Numbered from the stretch's first letter, positions 25,366 to 35,432 are shown. The stretch is 64,000 bases of DNA from Flavobacterium supellecticarium (GCF_004801375.1 NZ_SSNZ01000002.1:248001-312000); one strand, 5' to 3'. The notes: generated from the letters alone by a model not told the origin. Numbers and translations are program-made.

Positions 25366-28300
25366 ATGAGATCGAAGTTTAAATGGATTTTTACGCTTTT
25401 GCTAGCGTTTTCGATGCAGTTTTCGTTCGCACAACAGGAGAAAACTGTTACAGGTACAGTGACCGAGGGAGGTTTACCGTTACCTGGTGTTAGTGTTGTT
25501 ATTAAAGGAACAACACAAGGCACACAAACTGATATGGATGGTAATTATTCCATCAAAGCCAAACAAGGACAAGTGTTAGTCTTTACATTTGTTGGAATGG
25601 AGACTTCTTCTGTAACAGTTGGAGCTTCAAACAAGATTAACGTTGCGTTGCAATCAGAAGCAAAACAATTAAACGAAGTTGTTGTTGGAGCTTTAGGTAT
25701 CAAAAAGAGACAGGATGCAATCACTTCTGCTAACCAAGTTGTTAAAGCAAAAGAGTTAACACAGGCAGCTTCTCCGAATGCAATTCAGTCATTAACAGGT
25801 AAAGTATCTGGTTTACAGATTAACCAGACGAACTCTGCTGTTGATGGAACAATGAGAATTGTAATTCGTGCTCCTAAATCAATCACACAAAACAACCAGG
25901 CTTTGGTTGTAATTGATGGGGTTATCTCTACTGCTACTGCATTACAGCAGTTACCAACTGAGGCTATTGAGTCAATCAATACAATTAAAGGTTCTCAAGG
26001 AGCTGCATTGTATGGATCTGATGGTGTTAACGGGGTATTAATCGTTACAACTAAAAAAGGATCAACTCAAGGTCAGAAAATGTCAATCTCTGTAAACTCT
26101 TCAATTGACTTTACAAATGTAGCTTACCTTCCGGAAAGACAAACAAGATACGGACAAGGATGGGATGGACAACACTATTCTTATGAGAATGGTACTTGGG
26201 GACCAGAATTTGATGGTTCTATCCAGCCTACAGGTTTGCCACAGGCAGACGGAAGTTTCTTAATGTTACCTTACCGTTCTTTAGGAAGTGATAATATCAA
26301 GAAATTCTTCAAAACTGGGGTATTAACTCAAAATGGTGTTTCATTATCTTCAGGAAACGAAGATGGATACCTTTTCTTTACAGCTAACAAATTGAAAAAT
26401 GAGTTCATCGTTCAGGATGACGTTTTGGACAGAACAAACTTCCAATTCAAAGCTGGTAAAAAAATCGGAAGATGGAATGTTGAGGGGAATGCTCAATATA
26501 CTACACAAGAGTCTAGAACTACAAGTTCAAGTTTATACTATGATTTATTACAAACGCCAACAAACGTTCCAATCGAAATGTTTGAAAACGGAGGTAACTT
26601 ACATGGATATAGCTACTATATGAGAAATCCTTACTGGGTACGTGACAACGTAAGAAACCAGTCGAATACAGATGTTTTCAACGGAATCGGAAAAATCGGT
26701 TTTGAAGTAAACAAAAACATCAACATTTCATATACTGCAGGTGTTAACCTTTCTAGTACAAAAGCATTAAGCTATTCAAATGACTATGTAGATCCATACC
26801 GTTACGGAAATGGTAACCAGTCTGTTATTTCTTCATTGTCTACTTCTAATGGTTCTACAAGAAGATTGTATGCTGATTTATTAATTAACTTTGATTATGA
26901 CTTAACAAAAGACTTAAACTTAAAAGTTAATATTGGTAACAACGTACAGGATGTTTATGCTACTTCAACTGGAACATCAGGATCTCAGTTAGCAATCCCT
27001 GGATTGTACAATATTTCTAACGTATCAAGTGTGCCGAATGCTACAAATTCATTCGCTAGATCAAGAAGATTTGCATTCTTTGGAAACGTTGACTTAGGAT
27101 ATAAAGATTATTTATTCTTGAACTTAACAGGAAGAAATGAGTGGGTATCTTTCTTAGATAAATCTAACAATAACTTCTTCTATCCATCAGCTGGTTTATC
27201 TTTTATTCCTACAAAAGCTATTGAGTCGTTAAAAGATAACAACGTTCTTTCTTATGCTAAAATTACAGCGAGTATCGTAAAAGTTGGTAGTGCAAATGGT
27301 ATTGCTGCTTATGATATCAACAACTTATATACAAGAAGTACAGGTTATCCATTCAATGGAGTTAACTCTTATGTTCCAAACGTACAGCCAACAATCGCTT
27401 ACAACTCAAGAACAAACCCTTATATCAAACCAGAGTTCTACCTTACTAAAGAGGCTAGTTTAAACTTAGGTTTCTTAAAAGACAGAATTACTTTAGACGT
27501 AGCAGGTTATATTAGTGATAACACTGATTTGATCACAACAATCAGTTCTTCTTACGCTTCTGGTAACCCTAACTATGCAACAAATATTGGTGCTACTAAA
27601 ACTAAAGGTATCGAGATTGACTTAGGTATTACACCTATTAAAACGAAAGATTTCACTTGGGATGCTAGATTCAGCTTCTCTAAAGCGAAAACTACAGTAG
27701 AAAAAGTTGCTGATAATACAAACTCAGTAGCAATCTACTCTCCTTACGGAACTTACGGTATCTTCGCTGAAGAAGGTGAAGAGTATCCAATCATCAAAGG
27801 TTTCGGATACCAAAGAGATGGAGAAGGACGTATCATCGTTGATCCAAACACTGGTAACCCACTTAAATCTACTGAGTTAATGAAGTTAGGTAAAACTACT
27901 CCAGATTACATCTTAGGTTTAAATACCTCTATTGATTTCAAAGGATTACGTTTAGCTGCTGTAATGGATTACAGAACTGGTCACCAGTACTATTCTGGAA
28001 CTAAAAACACATTAACTAACTTCGGTTATTTAGTTGATTCAGCTGAAAACGGAAGAGGTGGATTCATTATGCCAAACTCTTCTTACTTAGATGCTAACAC
28101 TGGAACGTATGTGGCGAACAACTCTGTAGTTACAGGTGGTGGTTCTTCAATTGGAGTACAACAGTATTATGCAAACATTTACTCAAACATCGATGAGAAC
28201 TACATTTTAGATGCTACAGCTTTCAAAGTACGTGAGTTATCTTTAAGCTATGCAATTCCAGCTAAAATGTTAGAAAGAACAGGTTTAACTAGCTTAAGAG

Positions 28301-28491
28301 TAGGTGTGAATGCTAGAAATCCATTTACAGTATTAGCTAGAGAAAACAGAGGATATGATGATCCTGAAACATCATTAAGCAATGGTAACATCGTTGGTTT
28401 AGCTTCTGGTACTAGTAACAGTGGAGCAAGCGGAACTAACCAGTATCCAAACACTAGAACTGTTGGTTTCAGTCTTAACTTAACGTTTTAA
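25366..28491 (+). CDS. SusC/RagA-type TonB-dependent outer-membrane transporter
   Basis: 1041 residues. Signal peptide to FSFAQ (about 23), then a carboxypeptidase-regulatory-like domain (VTGTVTEGGLPLPGVSVVIKG ... NYSIKAKQG, about 28-100), a plug domain (QSLTGKVSGLQI ... IKGSQGAALYGSDGVNGVLIVTTK, about 135-225) and a long barrel ending FSLNLTF. There is no N-terminal STN signalling domain, so it is not of the FecA-like sigma-regulating type. Takes up a substrate captured by the SusD partner 11 bp downstream. Substrate not indicated: no glycoside hydrolase, lyase or protease gene is linked. Codons are strongly biased to the set used by tuf and ribosomal protein genes, implying very high expression. 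Confidence 0.95.
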   Translation: MRSKFKWIFTLLLAFSMQFSFAQQEKTVTGTVTEGGLPLPGVSVVIKGTTQGTQTDMDGNYSIKAKQGQVLVFTFVGMETSSVTVGASNKINVALQSEAKQLNEVVVGALGIKKRQDAITSANQVVKAKELTQAASPNAIQSLTGKVSGLQINQTNSAVDGTMRIVIRAPKSITQNNQALVVIDGVISTATALQQLPTEAIESINTIKGSQGAALYGSDGVNGVLIVTTKKGSTQGQKMSISVNSSIDFTNVAYLPERQTRYGQGWDGQHYSYENGTWGPEFDGSIQPTGLPQADGSFLMLPYRSLGSDNIKKFFKTGVLTQNGVSLSSGNEDGYLFFTANKLKNEFIVQDDVLDRTNFQFKAGKKIGRWNVEGNAQYTTQESRTTSSSLYYDLLQTPTNVPIEMFENGGNLHGYSYYMRNPYWVRDNVRNQSNTDVFNGIGKIGFEVNKNINISYTAGVNLSSTKALSYSNDYVDPYRYGNGNQSVISSLSTSNGSTRRLYADLLINFDYDLTKDLNLKVNIGNNVQDVYATSTGTSGSQLAIPGLYNISNVSSVPNATNSFARSRRFAFFGNVDLGYKDYLFLNLTGRNEWVSFLDKSNNNFFYPSAGLSFIPTKAIESLKDNNVLSYAKITASIVKVGSANGIAAYDINNLYTRSTGYPFNGVNSYVPNVQPTIAYNSRTNPYIKPEFYLTKEASLNLGFLKDRITLDVAGYISDNTDLITTISSSYASGNPNYATNIGATKTKGIEIDLGITPIKTKDFTWDARFSFSKAKTTVEKVADNTNSVAIYSPYGTYGIFAEEGEEYPIIKGFGYQRDGEGRIIVDPNTGNPLKSTELMKLGKTTPDYILGLNTSIDFKGLRLAAVMDYRTGHQYYSGTKNTLTNFGYLVDSAENGRGGFIMPNSSYLDANTGTYVANNSVVTGGGSSIGVQQYYANIYSNIDENYILDATAFKVRELSLSYAIPAKMLERTGLTSLRVGVNARNPFTVLARENRGYDDPETSLSNGNIVGLASGTSNSGASGTNQYPNTRTVGFSLNLTF

Positions 28492-28502
28492 TTAAAAGAA
28501 GT

Positions 28503-30005
28503 ATGAAAAAGTACAAAATACATTTATTTTCATTAGTAGCAGCATTAGGATTGTCCTCTTGTGACGATTACTTAGATATCAATCAGTCACCTAACAACCC
28601 TACTTATGAAAACGTAACGCCAAACTTAGCTTTAAGTGGTGCGATCACTCAGCCTTACCGTTCATTTTCTACAATGCCAAATGCATTAGGAAACTTATTT
28701 ATGAACAGCTGGGGTGGAAACGTTAACTCGGTAACGGGTATTTACACTGTTGAGTTTGACTTAAATATCGATAACTCATTCTACTCAAGAATTTGGGAGA
28801 ATTTGTTCCTAACAACTTTAGGTTTATCAAACATCCAGAATTTCCCTGCTGAGAATTACGATAACCACAAGGCTATCGCAAAAATCATGAAAACGTTCTA
28901 CTTCCAGTATTTAGTAGATCTTTATGGTGATATGCCTTATTCTCAGGCGCACAATCCATTAAACCCTACACCGGTTTATGACAATGCGCAAACGATTTAC
29001 AGAGATTTAGTAGTACAGTTAGAAGACGCAATCGACATGATCGATAACGCTCCTGCTGGAACAACTACAGTTGGATTAGAAGATCCTGTATTCAAAGGAA
29101 ACATGGCTAACTGGAAAAAATTAGCAAACACAATCAAATTAAGATTGTTGATCAGAGAATCTGGTGTTGCTGCTAGTCAGACTTACTTAAATGCTGAGTT
29201 TGCTGAATTAGCTGGTGCTGATTTCATCACTACTGATGCTACAGTTAACCCTGGTTATTCAAATGCTAACAACGACAGACAAAACCCGTTCTATAACACT
29301 TACGGATACCAAATCAACGAAACTACAGAAAGACCTTCTTACAGTTCTACTGTAGCTACAGATAACGCGATCAAATCGCTTAACGGTAGTAAATATGGTA
29401 CACCAGACGGACGTTTAGGTAGATTATTCAAACAAAACGGTGGATCTTGGGCTGGAGTTATTCAGGGACAAACAGGTATCGAGGCTCCGGATAACTTAGC
29501 GAATCTTGGTCCTGGTTTGATCAAAAATTCTGCGCAAGACGGATATATCTTCACAGCTGCTGAAAGTTACTTCTTACAAGCTGAAGCGGTACAAAGAGGA
29601 TACCTATCTGGTTCTGCTGAAAACTTATTCATCACTGGTATTGAGAAATCATTCCAATTATTAGGAGTGCCTGCAACTGGAGTTGGAAATATTACCGACT
29701 ATAAAACTGCAATTAATTCAGCTGGAGCAGATCCTAGAATTAGCTGGTTAACTTCAACTAATAAAATTGAGACCATCATGACTCAGAAATGGATCGCTTT
29801 AATGGGGATCAATGGTATCGAGTCTTGGATCGAGTATACAAGAACTGGTTTCCCTGTAACGGATTTAGCTTTAACAGCTACAAGACCTGCTAAACCAGTA
29901 CGTTTAATGTACCCGAACTCTGAGTACACTGCAAATGGTAACAACGTACCTAGTCAGTCTCAAAATGATGCATTTAATAATAAAATCTTCTGGGCATTAC
30001 CATAA
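28503..30005 (+). CDS. SusD/RagB-type surface lipoprotein
   Basis: 500 residues. Lipobox LSSC (Cys20) followed by DDYLDINQSPNNP, the standard SusD start and a typical surface-export signal. TPR-like helical scaffold with DLYGDMPYSQA, NWKKLANTIKLRLLIRES and the C-terminal WIALMGINGIESWIEYTRTG. This is the SusD-like_2 style. It forms the lid of the SusC channel and binds the nutrient outside the cell. Same biased codon use as its neighbours; 11 bp after susC-like and 29 bp before the next gene. Confidence 0.95.
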   Translation: MKKYKIHLFSLVAALGLSSCDDYLDINQSPNNPTYENVTPNLALSGAITQPYRSFSTMPNALGNLFMNSWGGNVNSVTGIYTVEFDLNIDNSFYSRIWENLFLTTLGLSNIQNFPAENYDNHKAIAKIMKTFYFQYLVDLYGDMPYSQAHNPLNPTPVYDNAQTIYRDLVVQLEDAIDMIDNAPAGTTTVGLEDPVFKGNMANWKKLANTIKLRLLIRESGVAASQTYLNAEFAELAGADFITTDATVNPGYSNANNDRQNPFYNTYGYQINETTERPSYSSTVATDNAIKSLNGSKYGTPDGRLGRLFKQNGGSWAGVIQGQTGIEAPDNLANLGPGLIKNSAQDGYIFTAAESYFLQAEAVQRGYLSGSAENLFITGIEKSFQLLGVPATGVGNITDYKTAINSAGADPRISWLTSTNKIETIMTQKWIALMGINGIESWIEYTRTGFPVTDLALTATRPAKPVRLMYPNSEYTANGNNVPSQSQNDAFNNKIFWALP

Positions 30006-30034
30006 TTGGTGATAACCTCAAAATACTATTAAAT

Positions 30035-30814
30035 ATGAAAAAAATTAAATTATTATTATTGTTTGTTGCAACTGCCGCTGTGTCGGTATCGTGTGACCTA
30101 GGCGATGAAGCACCATACTTTGGTGATTCAAGAGCTATTGTTGGATTTTCCAGAACTTCTCAAAGTAATGGAATCGTAACAGACGGAACTGATAAAACAG
30201 TTAATATGGTTATCGAACTAATCGGAGGTAACCAAAGTCTACCAGCTGATAGCGATATCGCTGTTAGTTACGATTTTGATGCTGCTAGTAGTACTGCTAC
30301 ATTAGGACATGAGTTTGATTTTGCTTCTGCTAATCATACTGCAATTATTCCTGCTGGAAGCAAATCGGTTGTAATTCCTATTACGGTTCACAGTAACAAT
30401 GTTGTTGTAAACGACGATAAAACTATTGTAATTAAACTTACAGGAGCTTCTTCTTCTAGCGCAACTGTTGTAGGATCAAACTACAGCAAATTAACAATCA
30501 CTTTAGTAGGTTCTTGTTTCTCTAACTTAGCAGGTAACTATTCTGTAGCGTATACTTCAGGGACATTCCCGATTGTAGTTACGGAGGTTGGAGTAGGTTC
30601 TTATAAGTCGAATGTTACACCAGGTTATACACAGTACGATATGTACTTCACAGATCTTTGTGATACATTAACAATCACAGACTGGTATGGTAACGATACG
30701 TATCCAATCTCTGGAACAGGTACAGTACAACCAAATGGTGACCTAAGATGGACTAGTGTTACAATCACAGGTATCTATTCAAACAGAGCATACCTATTCA
30801 GAAAAGTGAACTAA
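30035..30814 (+). CDS. SusCD-associated lipoprotein, Calx-beta-like
   Basis: 259 residues. Lipobox VSVSC (Cys20), then DLGDEAP with acidic residues. Residues 35-155 look like a Calx-beta / DUF1735-type beta-sandwich (AIIPAGSKSVVIPITVHSNN, KTIVIKLTGASSSS). The C-terminal part (160-259, SCFSNLAGNYSVAYTSG ... ITGIYSNRAYLFRKVN) is another beta domain with Tyr/Trp-rich edges. Such extra surface lipoproteins in SusCD operons usually bind the substrate next to the transporter. Substrate unknown. Same codon style as the two preceding genes. Confidence 0.82.
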   Translation: MKKIKLLLLFVATAAVSVSCDLGDEAPYFGDSRAIVGFSRTSQSNGIVTDGTDKTVNMVIELIGGNQSLPADSDIAVSYDFDAASSTATLGHEFDFASANHTAIIPAGSKSVVIPITVHSNNVVVNDDKTIVIKLTGASSSSATVVGSNYSKLTITLVGSCFSNLAGNYSVAYTSGTFPIVVTEVGVGSYKSNVTPGYTQYDMYFTDLCDTLTITDWYGNDTYPISGTGTVQPNGDLRWTSVTITGIYSNRAYLFRKVN

Positions 30815-30830
30815 ATAATAATAGAGAAAT

Positions 30831-31859
30831 ATGAAAAAAAATAAAAGATATTTAAGTTCAGCTTTAGCATTATTATTTTCAGGATTAGCTTTTGTATCCT
30901 GTAATGATAATGACCCGGACTTTGTTTACAACGAAAAACCAGCAATTTCCCCTGAATTTTCTGCCTATACGGTAAATGAAGGTGATGCCGTTACGCTTGT
31001 ACTTAAAACGAGTAAAGTGTCTAACGTTCCTATGGAGGTTAAACTGGAAGTTTTAGGTAACAGTACGGCTACTTTAGGTGATGATTTTACATTACCTGGA
31101 TTAGAGGTTGGAGCTGAAGATGGATTAGGAACGGATGGGTTTTTAGTAACTTTCCCGGCTAACACATCTACGTATACAATTACAATTCCAACTGTTCTTG
31201 ATAATGAGTATGAGCAAGATGAATTACTTGCTTTAAAACTTACAGGTGCTCATAACATGAACGGTACAATTGATCAAACTGTTAACATTACGATCAAAAA
31301 CGTAGTGAAAGACGAATTAGACTTAACACTTGCTTGGGATAAAACATTCGAAGCTGGAGGTCAGACGTATTCACTATGTGATATCGAGTATGACGTAGAC
31401 ATCTTGGTTTTTGATTCTGGTTTCAACCCAGTTGGAGACGGAGCACAAACTGGTGACTGTCCGGAGCATTTAGTAATGCCATTGGCTGATTATCCAAATG
31501 GTACTTACTTAATCGTTGGATACCTTTATGGTGATGCAGGAGTTCCTGCTGCTGGTTTACCAGAATTCAACATTCCAATCACTGTTGATTATGTAAGAGG
31601 TGGTTCGGCTACTTTACAGGCTGGTTCTTACACACAAACTACAGGATACTTAACTTCTAACTCACAAGGTGAGAATAGTGCAGGTGCTGGAAACGGAGAT
31701 ATTACTATTATCGCTGCTGTGAAAGTAGAAAATGGAGTGTTCACGATCTTAAATCCAAATGACAATAGTGTTATTGCTCAAGGTAGATCTGCATCAACTG
31801 TTAACAAAATGGCTGCTGCTTTCAAAGCAAAAGCTAGTTTGAAAAAGAACAAAAAATAA
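30831..31859 (+). CDS. SusCD-associated lipoprotein with Calx-beta-like domain
   Basis: 342 residues. Lipobox AFVSC (Cys24) then NDNDPDFVYNE. Residues 45-160 show the Calx-beta pattern: FSAYTVNEGDAVTLVLKTSK, DDFTLPG, FPANTSTYTITIPTVLDNEYEQDELLALKLTG. The C-terminal half is beta-rich and ends in a lysine-rich tail (KAKASLKKNKK). Last gene of the quartet, followed by a strong terminator. Probably a surface binding protein working with the SusCD pair. Confidence 0.82.
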   Translation: MKKNKRYLSSALALLFSGLAFVSCNDNDPDFVYNEKPAISPEFSAYTVNEGDAVTLVLKTSKVSNVPMEVKLEVLGNSTATLGDDFTLPGLEVGAEDGLGTDGFLVTFPANTSTYTITIPTVLDNEYEQDELLALKLTGAHNMNGTIDQTVNITIKNVVKDELDLTLAWDKTFEAGGQTYSLCDIEYDVDILVFDSGFNPVGDGAQTGDCPEHLVMPLADYPNGTYLIVGYLYGDAGVPAAGLPEFNIPITVDYVRGGSATLQAGSYTQTTGYLTSNSQGENSAGAGNGDITIIAAVKVENGVFTILNPNDNSVIAQGRSASTVNKMAAAFKAKASLKKNKK

Positions 31860-31880
31860 TTTTTAAATAAATATATTTTT

Positions 31881-31903
31881 AAGCGCCCCAATCTGGGGCG
31901 CTT
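31881..31903 (+). terminator. Terminator of the SusCD operon
   Basis: 10-bp stem AAGCGCCCCA / TGGGGCGCTT, 3-base loop, followed by a run of T, 21 bp after the last stop codon. Confidence 0.95.
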
Positions 31904-31970
31904 TTTTTTTGACAAAGCGATAAATTATAGCTCATTTTACAGAATAGCTGCATTATTTGTAAATTTCTAA

Positions 31971-31978
31971 TACCTTTG
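31971..31978 (+). promoter_or_regulatory. -7 promoter element (TACCTTTG)
   Basis: Exact TAnnTTTG match 18 bp before the ATG of the porin-like gene. No TTG at normal spacing. Confidence 0.5.
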
Positions 31979-31996
31979 CGATTCTAATATAGAATT

Positions 31997-33907
31997 ATGA
32001 AGCATCTTTTTATAGCGGTAGTACTGTTATGTTCTTTTGCGATGTTGGGTCAGGAGCAGATAAAGGATTCAATAAAGCCTAAGAAATCACTTCGGGGTTC
32101 GGATGATAAAACCCATTTTGCGCCAATTGACCAATATAAAATCATTTCGTTGGATCGCGATACTACCTTTGTGGATACTTCATTAACCATCAAAAAGGAC
32201 TACGAGTTAAACTACCTGCGTAAGGATATTTTCGGATTGATGCCTTTTCCAAATGAAGGGCAAACCTATAATACACTCGACTACGGTTTGACGAACTATA
32301 ATGCTTACCCGGAATTCGGATTTAAAGCGAAGACGTTCAATTTTATGCGGGCCGAAGACATTAAATACTATTCCATGCCTACACCAATGACCGAGCTATA
32401 CTATAAATCGGTGATGGAACAGGGACAAAATCTGGATGCTTTTATTTCTTTGAATACCTCTAAAAATCTAAACTTTTCTATCGGTTATAAAGGATTGCGT
32501 TCGTTGGGCAAATATGTCAACCAGCTTTCGAGTACCGGTAACTTCCGATTTATAACCAGTTACCATACTACCGATAACCGGTATAATTTAAAATTCCACA
32601 TAGCCATTCAGGATATCCTGAATCACGAAAATGGTGGTGTGAAAAATCTGGAAGAATTTGAAAACAGTATTCCGCCTTATGACGACCGGGCACGTCTGGA
32701 TGTGTATTTTAGCGACGACACCAAATCGTCCTTGGAAGGAAAGCGCCTCTTTTTTGACCATAGTTTCCGTCTGAATAAAAATAACCCGAACAGTCTGGTT
32801 TTTTTGCATCGTTTTAATTATGAATATAAATTTTTCGATTATTCGCAACCTACGGCCAACACCCGTTTTGGCGATTATTTTACCACTACGATCAGTAATA
32901 AAACAAGATTTAACAGTCTCTATAATAAAGTGGGTGTAGCCTATTCCAACCAAAGCTTTGGCGATTTTGAGTTTTATCTGGAGGACTACCGTTACAATTA
33001 TTTTTATAACAGTACGGTTATGAATGACGATGGCTCGATTAAAGTGCCAAATCGACTGAATGATAAAATCAACTCCTATGGCGCACAATATACCTACTAT
33101 AAAAACAAGTGGAAGGGAACCTTGTTAGTCTCCAATTCCATAACCGATCAGTCGCTGGCTAAAATTGAAGGTACGGTTCGTTATAACTGGGATACACGTA
33201 ACGTGTTTACATTGCGTTTCCAAAACATGAACAAGCTTCCGGATCTGAACTACAACCTGTATCAGAGTGGTTATATCTTCTATAACTGGAGCAATAACTT
33301 TAAAAACGAAAAAATTAAAAACGTTGAGCTCGAAGCCAAAACACAATGGCTGGAAGCTTCGGTAAAATATAGTATTTTGGATGATCATTTGTATTTTGTG
33401 GATACGAGTACCGATCCAACTCAGGTTTTGGTTTCCCCGCAACAATACGGAAATACAATCAATTACTTCTCGGTTAAAATAGGACGCGAGTTTAAAGTGG
33501 GTAAATTTGGTTTGGACAACACTTTCCTGTATCAAAAAGTAGATCAGACAGACAAAATACTAAACGTACCGGAATTTGTTACGCGTAACTCCTTATATTT
33601 TAATGATTACTATTTCTCAAAAGCCTTATACCTGCAAATGGGAATAACCTTAAATTATTTTACAAAATATTACGCGAATACCTACAACCCATTATTGGGC
33701 GAATTCTATATCCAACAGGAAAAAGAAATCGGAAACTTCCCGATGCTCGATTTCTTTATCAATGCAAAAATCAAACGCACGCGAATTTATTTAAAAGCAG
33801 AACATTTTAATTCCAGCTTTACAGGCTATAAATATTATTCCGATCCGAATAATCCGTATCATGATTTTATGGTGCGTTTTGGACTGGTATGGAATTTCTT
33901 TAGTTAA
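31997..33907 (+). CDS. Putative porin (Porin_10-type outer-membrane protein)
   Basis: 636 residues. Signal peptide ends near SFAMLGQ (about 18). An N-terminal region of about 100 residues (SLRGSDDKTHFAPIDQYKIISLDRDTTFVDTSLTIKKDY, ELNYLRKDIFGLMPFPNEGQTYN) is followed by many amphipathic strands rich in Tyr, Phe and Asn, and the protein ends in FMVRFGLVWNFFS with a terminal aromatic, as in outer-membrane barrels. It fits the conserved Bacteroidota putative-porin family. Transported solute unknown. Possibly co-transcribed with the enzyme 82 bp downstream, although that gene has its own -7 element. Confidence 0.85.
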   Translation: MKHLFIAVVLLCSFAMLGQEQIKDSIKPKKSLRGSDDKTHFAPIDQYKIISLDRDTTFVDTSLTIKKDYELNYLRKDIFGLMPFPNEGQTYNTLDYGLTNYNAYPEFGFKAKTFNFMRAEDIKYYSMPTPMTELYYKSVMEQGQNLDAFISLNTSKNLNFSIGYKGLRSLGKYVNQLSSTGNFRFITSYHTTDNRYNLKFHIAIQDILNHENGGVKNLEEFENSIPPYDDRARLDVYFSDDTKSSLEGKRLFFDHSFRLNKNNPNSLVFLHRFNYEYKFFDYSQPTANTRFGDYFTTTISNKTRFNSLYNKVGVAYSNQSFGDFEFYLEDYRYNYFYNSTVMNDDGSIKVPNRLNDKINSYGAQYTYYKNKWKGTLLVSNSITDQSLAKIEGTVRYNWDTRNVFTLRFQNMNKLPDLNYNLYQSGYIFYNWSNNFKNEKIKNVELEAKTQWLEASVKYSILDDHLYFVDTSTDPTQVLVSPQQYGNTINYFSVKIGREFKVGKFGLDNTFLYQKVDQTDKILNVPEFVTRNSLYFNDYYFSKALYLQMGITLNYFTKYYANTYNPLLGEFYIQQEKEIGNFPMLDFFINAKIKRTRIYLKAEHFNSSFTGYKYYSDPNNPYHDFMVRFGLVWNFFS

Positions 33908-33946
33908 GGATGCGTTCGTAACATTTTATAATACGCCAAATAGCAA

Positions 33947-33954
33947 TATCTTTG
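33947..33954 (+). promoter_or_regulatory. -7 promoter element (TATCTTTG)
   Basis: Exact TAnnTTTG match 35 bp before the ATG at 33990, in the gap after the porin gene. It supports the short start of the next gene over an upstream in-frame ATG at 33861 that lies within the porin coding region. Confidence 0.6.
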
Positions 33955-33989
33955 GCAAACAAAACAGACTTTTTAGAAATTATAGACTA

Positions 33990-35351
33990 ATGAAATACGC
34001 AAAAAACATATTGGAAACCATAGGGAACACACCTTTGGTTCGACTAAATAAAGTAACCAAAGAAGTAGATGCCCTTGTATTGGCAAAAGTAGAAACCTTC
34101 AATCCGGGGAATTCGGTAAAAGATCGTATGGCCGTAAAAATGATCGAAGATGCGGAAGCCGACGGACGTTTAAAACCGGGCGGAACCATTATCGAAGGAA
34201 CTTCCGGAAATACCGGAATGGGATTGGCTTTGGCAGCGATTGTAAAAGGATACAAGTTGATTTGTGTGATTTCTGATAAGCAATCCAAAGAGAAAATGGA
34301 CATCCTTCGAGCTGTAGGAGCCAAAGTAGTGGTATGTCCTACAGACGTAGAACCAACGGATCCGCGTTCGTATTATTCGGTATCAAAACGTTTGGCCGAA
34401 GAAACACCAAATGCATGGTATGTAAACCAATACGACAATCCGTCGAATGCCATTGCACATTACGAACAAACCGGACCGGAAATCTGGGAGCAAACCGAAG
34501 GGAAAATCACACACTTTGTAGTAGGTGTGGGAACCGGAGGAACCATTTCCGGAGTAGCAAAATACTTAAAAGAGAAAAACCCGAATATTAAAATCTGGGG
34601 AATCGATACGTATGGTTCGGTATTTAAAAAATACCATGAAACGGGTATTTTCGATGAAAACGAAATTTACTCCTATATCACCGAAGGAATCGGAGAAGAC
34701 ATCCTTCCTAAAAACGTTGACTTTTCACTAATCGACGGCTTTACCAAAGTAACCGATAAAGATGCTGCGGTGTATACCCGTAGAATTGCATTGGAAGAAG
34801 GAATCTTTGTAGGAAACTCAGCCGGAGCCGCTATAAAAGGACTGATCCAGTTAAAAGAACACTTTAAACCGGAAGATGTGGTAGTAGTGTTATTCCACGA
34901 TAGTGGTAGCCGTTATGTTGGGAAAATGTTTAATGACGACTGGATGCGTGAGAGAGGTTTCCTGGACGAAGAAATTACAAAAGCAGAAGACTTGATCAAA
35001 GAGCATATCGATAAACCATTGGTTGTAGTACGTACGGAAGAATTAGTATCGCATGCGATAGAAAGAATGCGCAAACACAAAATTTCTCAGATTCCGGTAA
35101 TTGATGTTACAGGATTTGTAGGTTCTGTAGACGAAACGGATTTATTCCAAAGTTATGTAGCCGATAAAAATGTAGCGGATAAACCAATCCGTGAAGTAAT
35201 GGGGGCTGCTTTCCCGATTGTAAAACTGGGAACTCCGATTGACGAAGTATCAAAACTGATCAATAAAGATAATCAGGCGGTTTTGGTTGATTTAGGAAAT
35301 GGGAAACACCATATTATCACCAAACACGATATTATCAATTCGATAAAATAA
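33990..35351 (+). CDS. Cystathionine beta-synthase-type PLP enzyme with CBS domain pair
   Basis: 453 residues from ATG 33990; the frame is open back to 33861 but that stretch overlaps the porin gene. Fold type II PLP enzyme: ETIGNTPLVRLNK, NPGNSVKDRMA with the PLP lysine Lys44, GTSGNTGMGLAL, GVGTGGTISGVAKYLKEKNP. Residues about 340-453 form two CBS motifs (VSHAIERMRKHKISQIPVID and KLINKDNQAVLVDLGNGKHH), which in eukaryotic enzymes bind S-adenosylmethionine. Likely makes cystathionine from homocysteine and serine, or acts as a cysteine synthase; the CBS tail favours the former. No heme-binding N-terminus. Cytoplasmic. Confidence 0.9.
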   Translation: MKYAKNILETIGNTPLVRLNKVTKEVDALVLAKVETFNPGNSVKDRMAVKMIEDAEADGRLKPGGTIIEGTSGNTGMGLALAAIVKGYKLICVISDKQSKEKMDILRAVGAKVVVCPTDVEPTDPRSYYSVSKRLAEETPNAWYVNQYDNPSNAIAHYEQTGPEIWEQTEGKITHFVVGVGTGGTISGVAKYLKEKNPNIKIWGIDTYGSVFKKYHETGIFDENEIYSYITEGIGEDILPKNVDFSLIDGFTKVTDKDAAVYTRRIALEEGIFVGNSAGAAIKGLIQLKEHFKPEDVVVVLFHDSGSRYVGKMFNDDWMRERGFLDEEITKAEDLIKEHIDKPLVVVRTEELVSHAIERMRKHKISQIPVIDVTGFVGSVDETDLFQSYVADKNVADKPIREVMGAAFPIVKLGTPIDEVSKLINKDNQAVLVDLGNGKHHIITKHDIINSIK

Positions 35352-35362
35352 TAGAATGCTGC

Positions 35363-35377
35363 AAACCTGTCAGGTTT
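35363..35377. repeat. Half copy of the CACCTGACAGG-family palindrome
   Basis: AAACCTGTCAGGTTT, itself nearly self-complementary, matching the inner arm of the full copies at 20420-20466 and 40832-40862. It lies in the gap after a stop codon. Confidence 0.65.
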
Positions 35378-35395
35378 TTAAAAAAAAGAGTGTAT

Positions 35396-35432
35396 AAAAA
35401 GTGCCGTTTGTAATTTACAAACGGCACTTTTT
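35396..35432. terminator. Bidirectional terminator
   Basis: Long stem built from AAAAAGTGCCGTTTGTAA and its complement with a very short loop, A-run left and T-run right. Serves the CBS-type gene and the convergent PNGase F-like gene. Confidence 0.92.

Noticed and set aside
33861..33989. N-terminal extension of the cystathionine beta-synthase-type protein
   Set aside because: Overlaps the porin coding region, has no family similarity, and a -7 box lies between it and the ATG at 33990.
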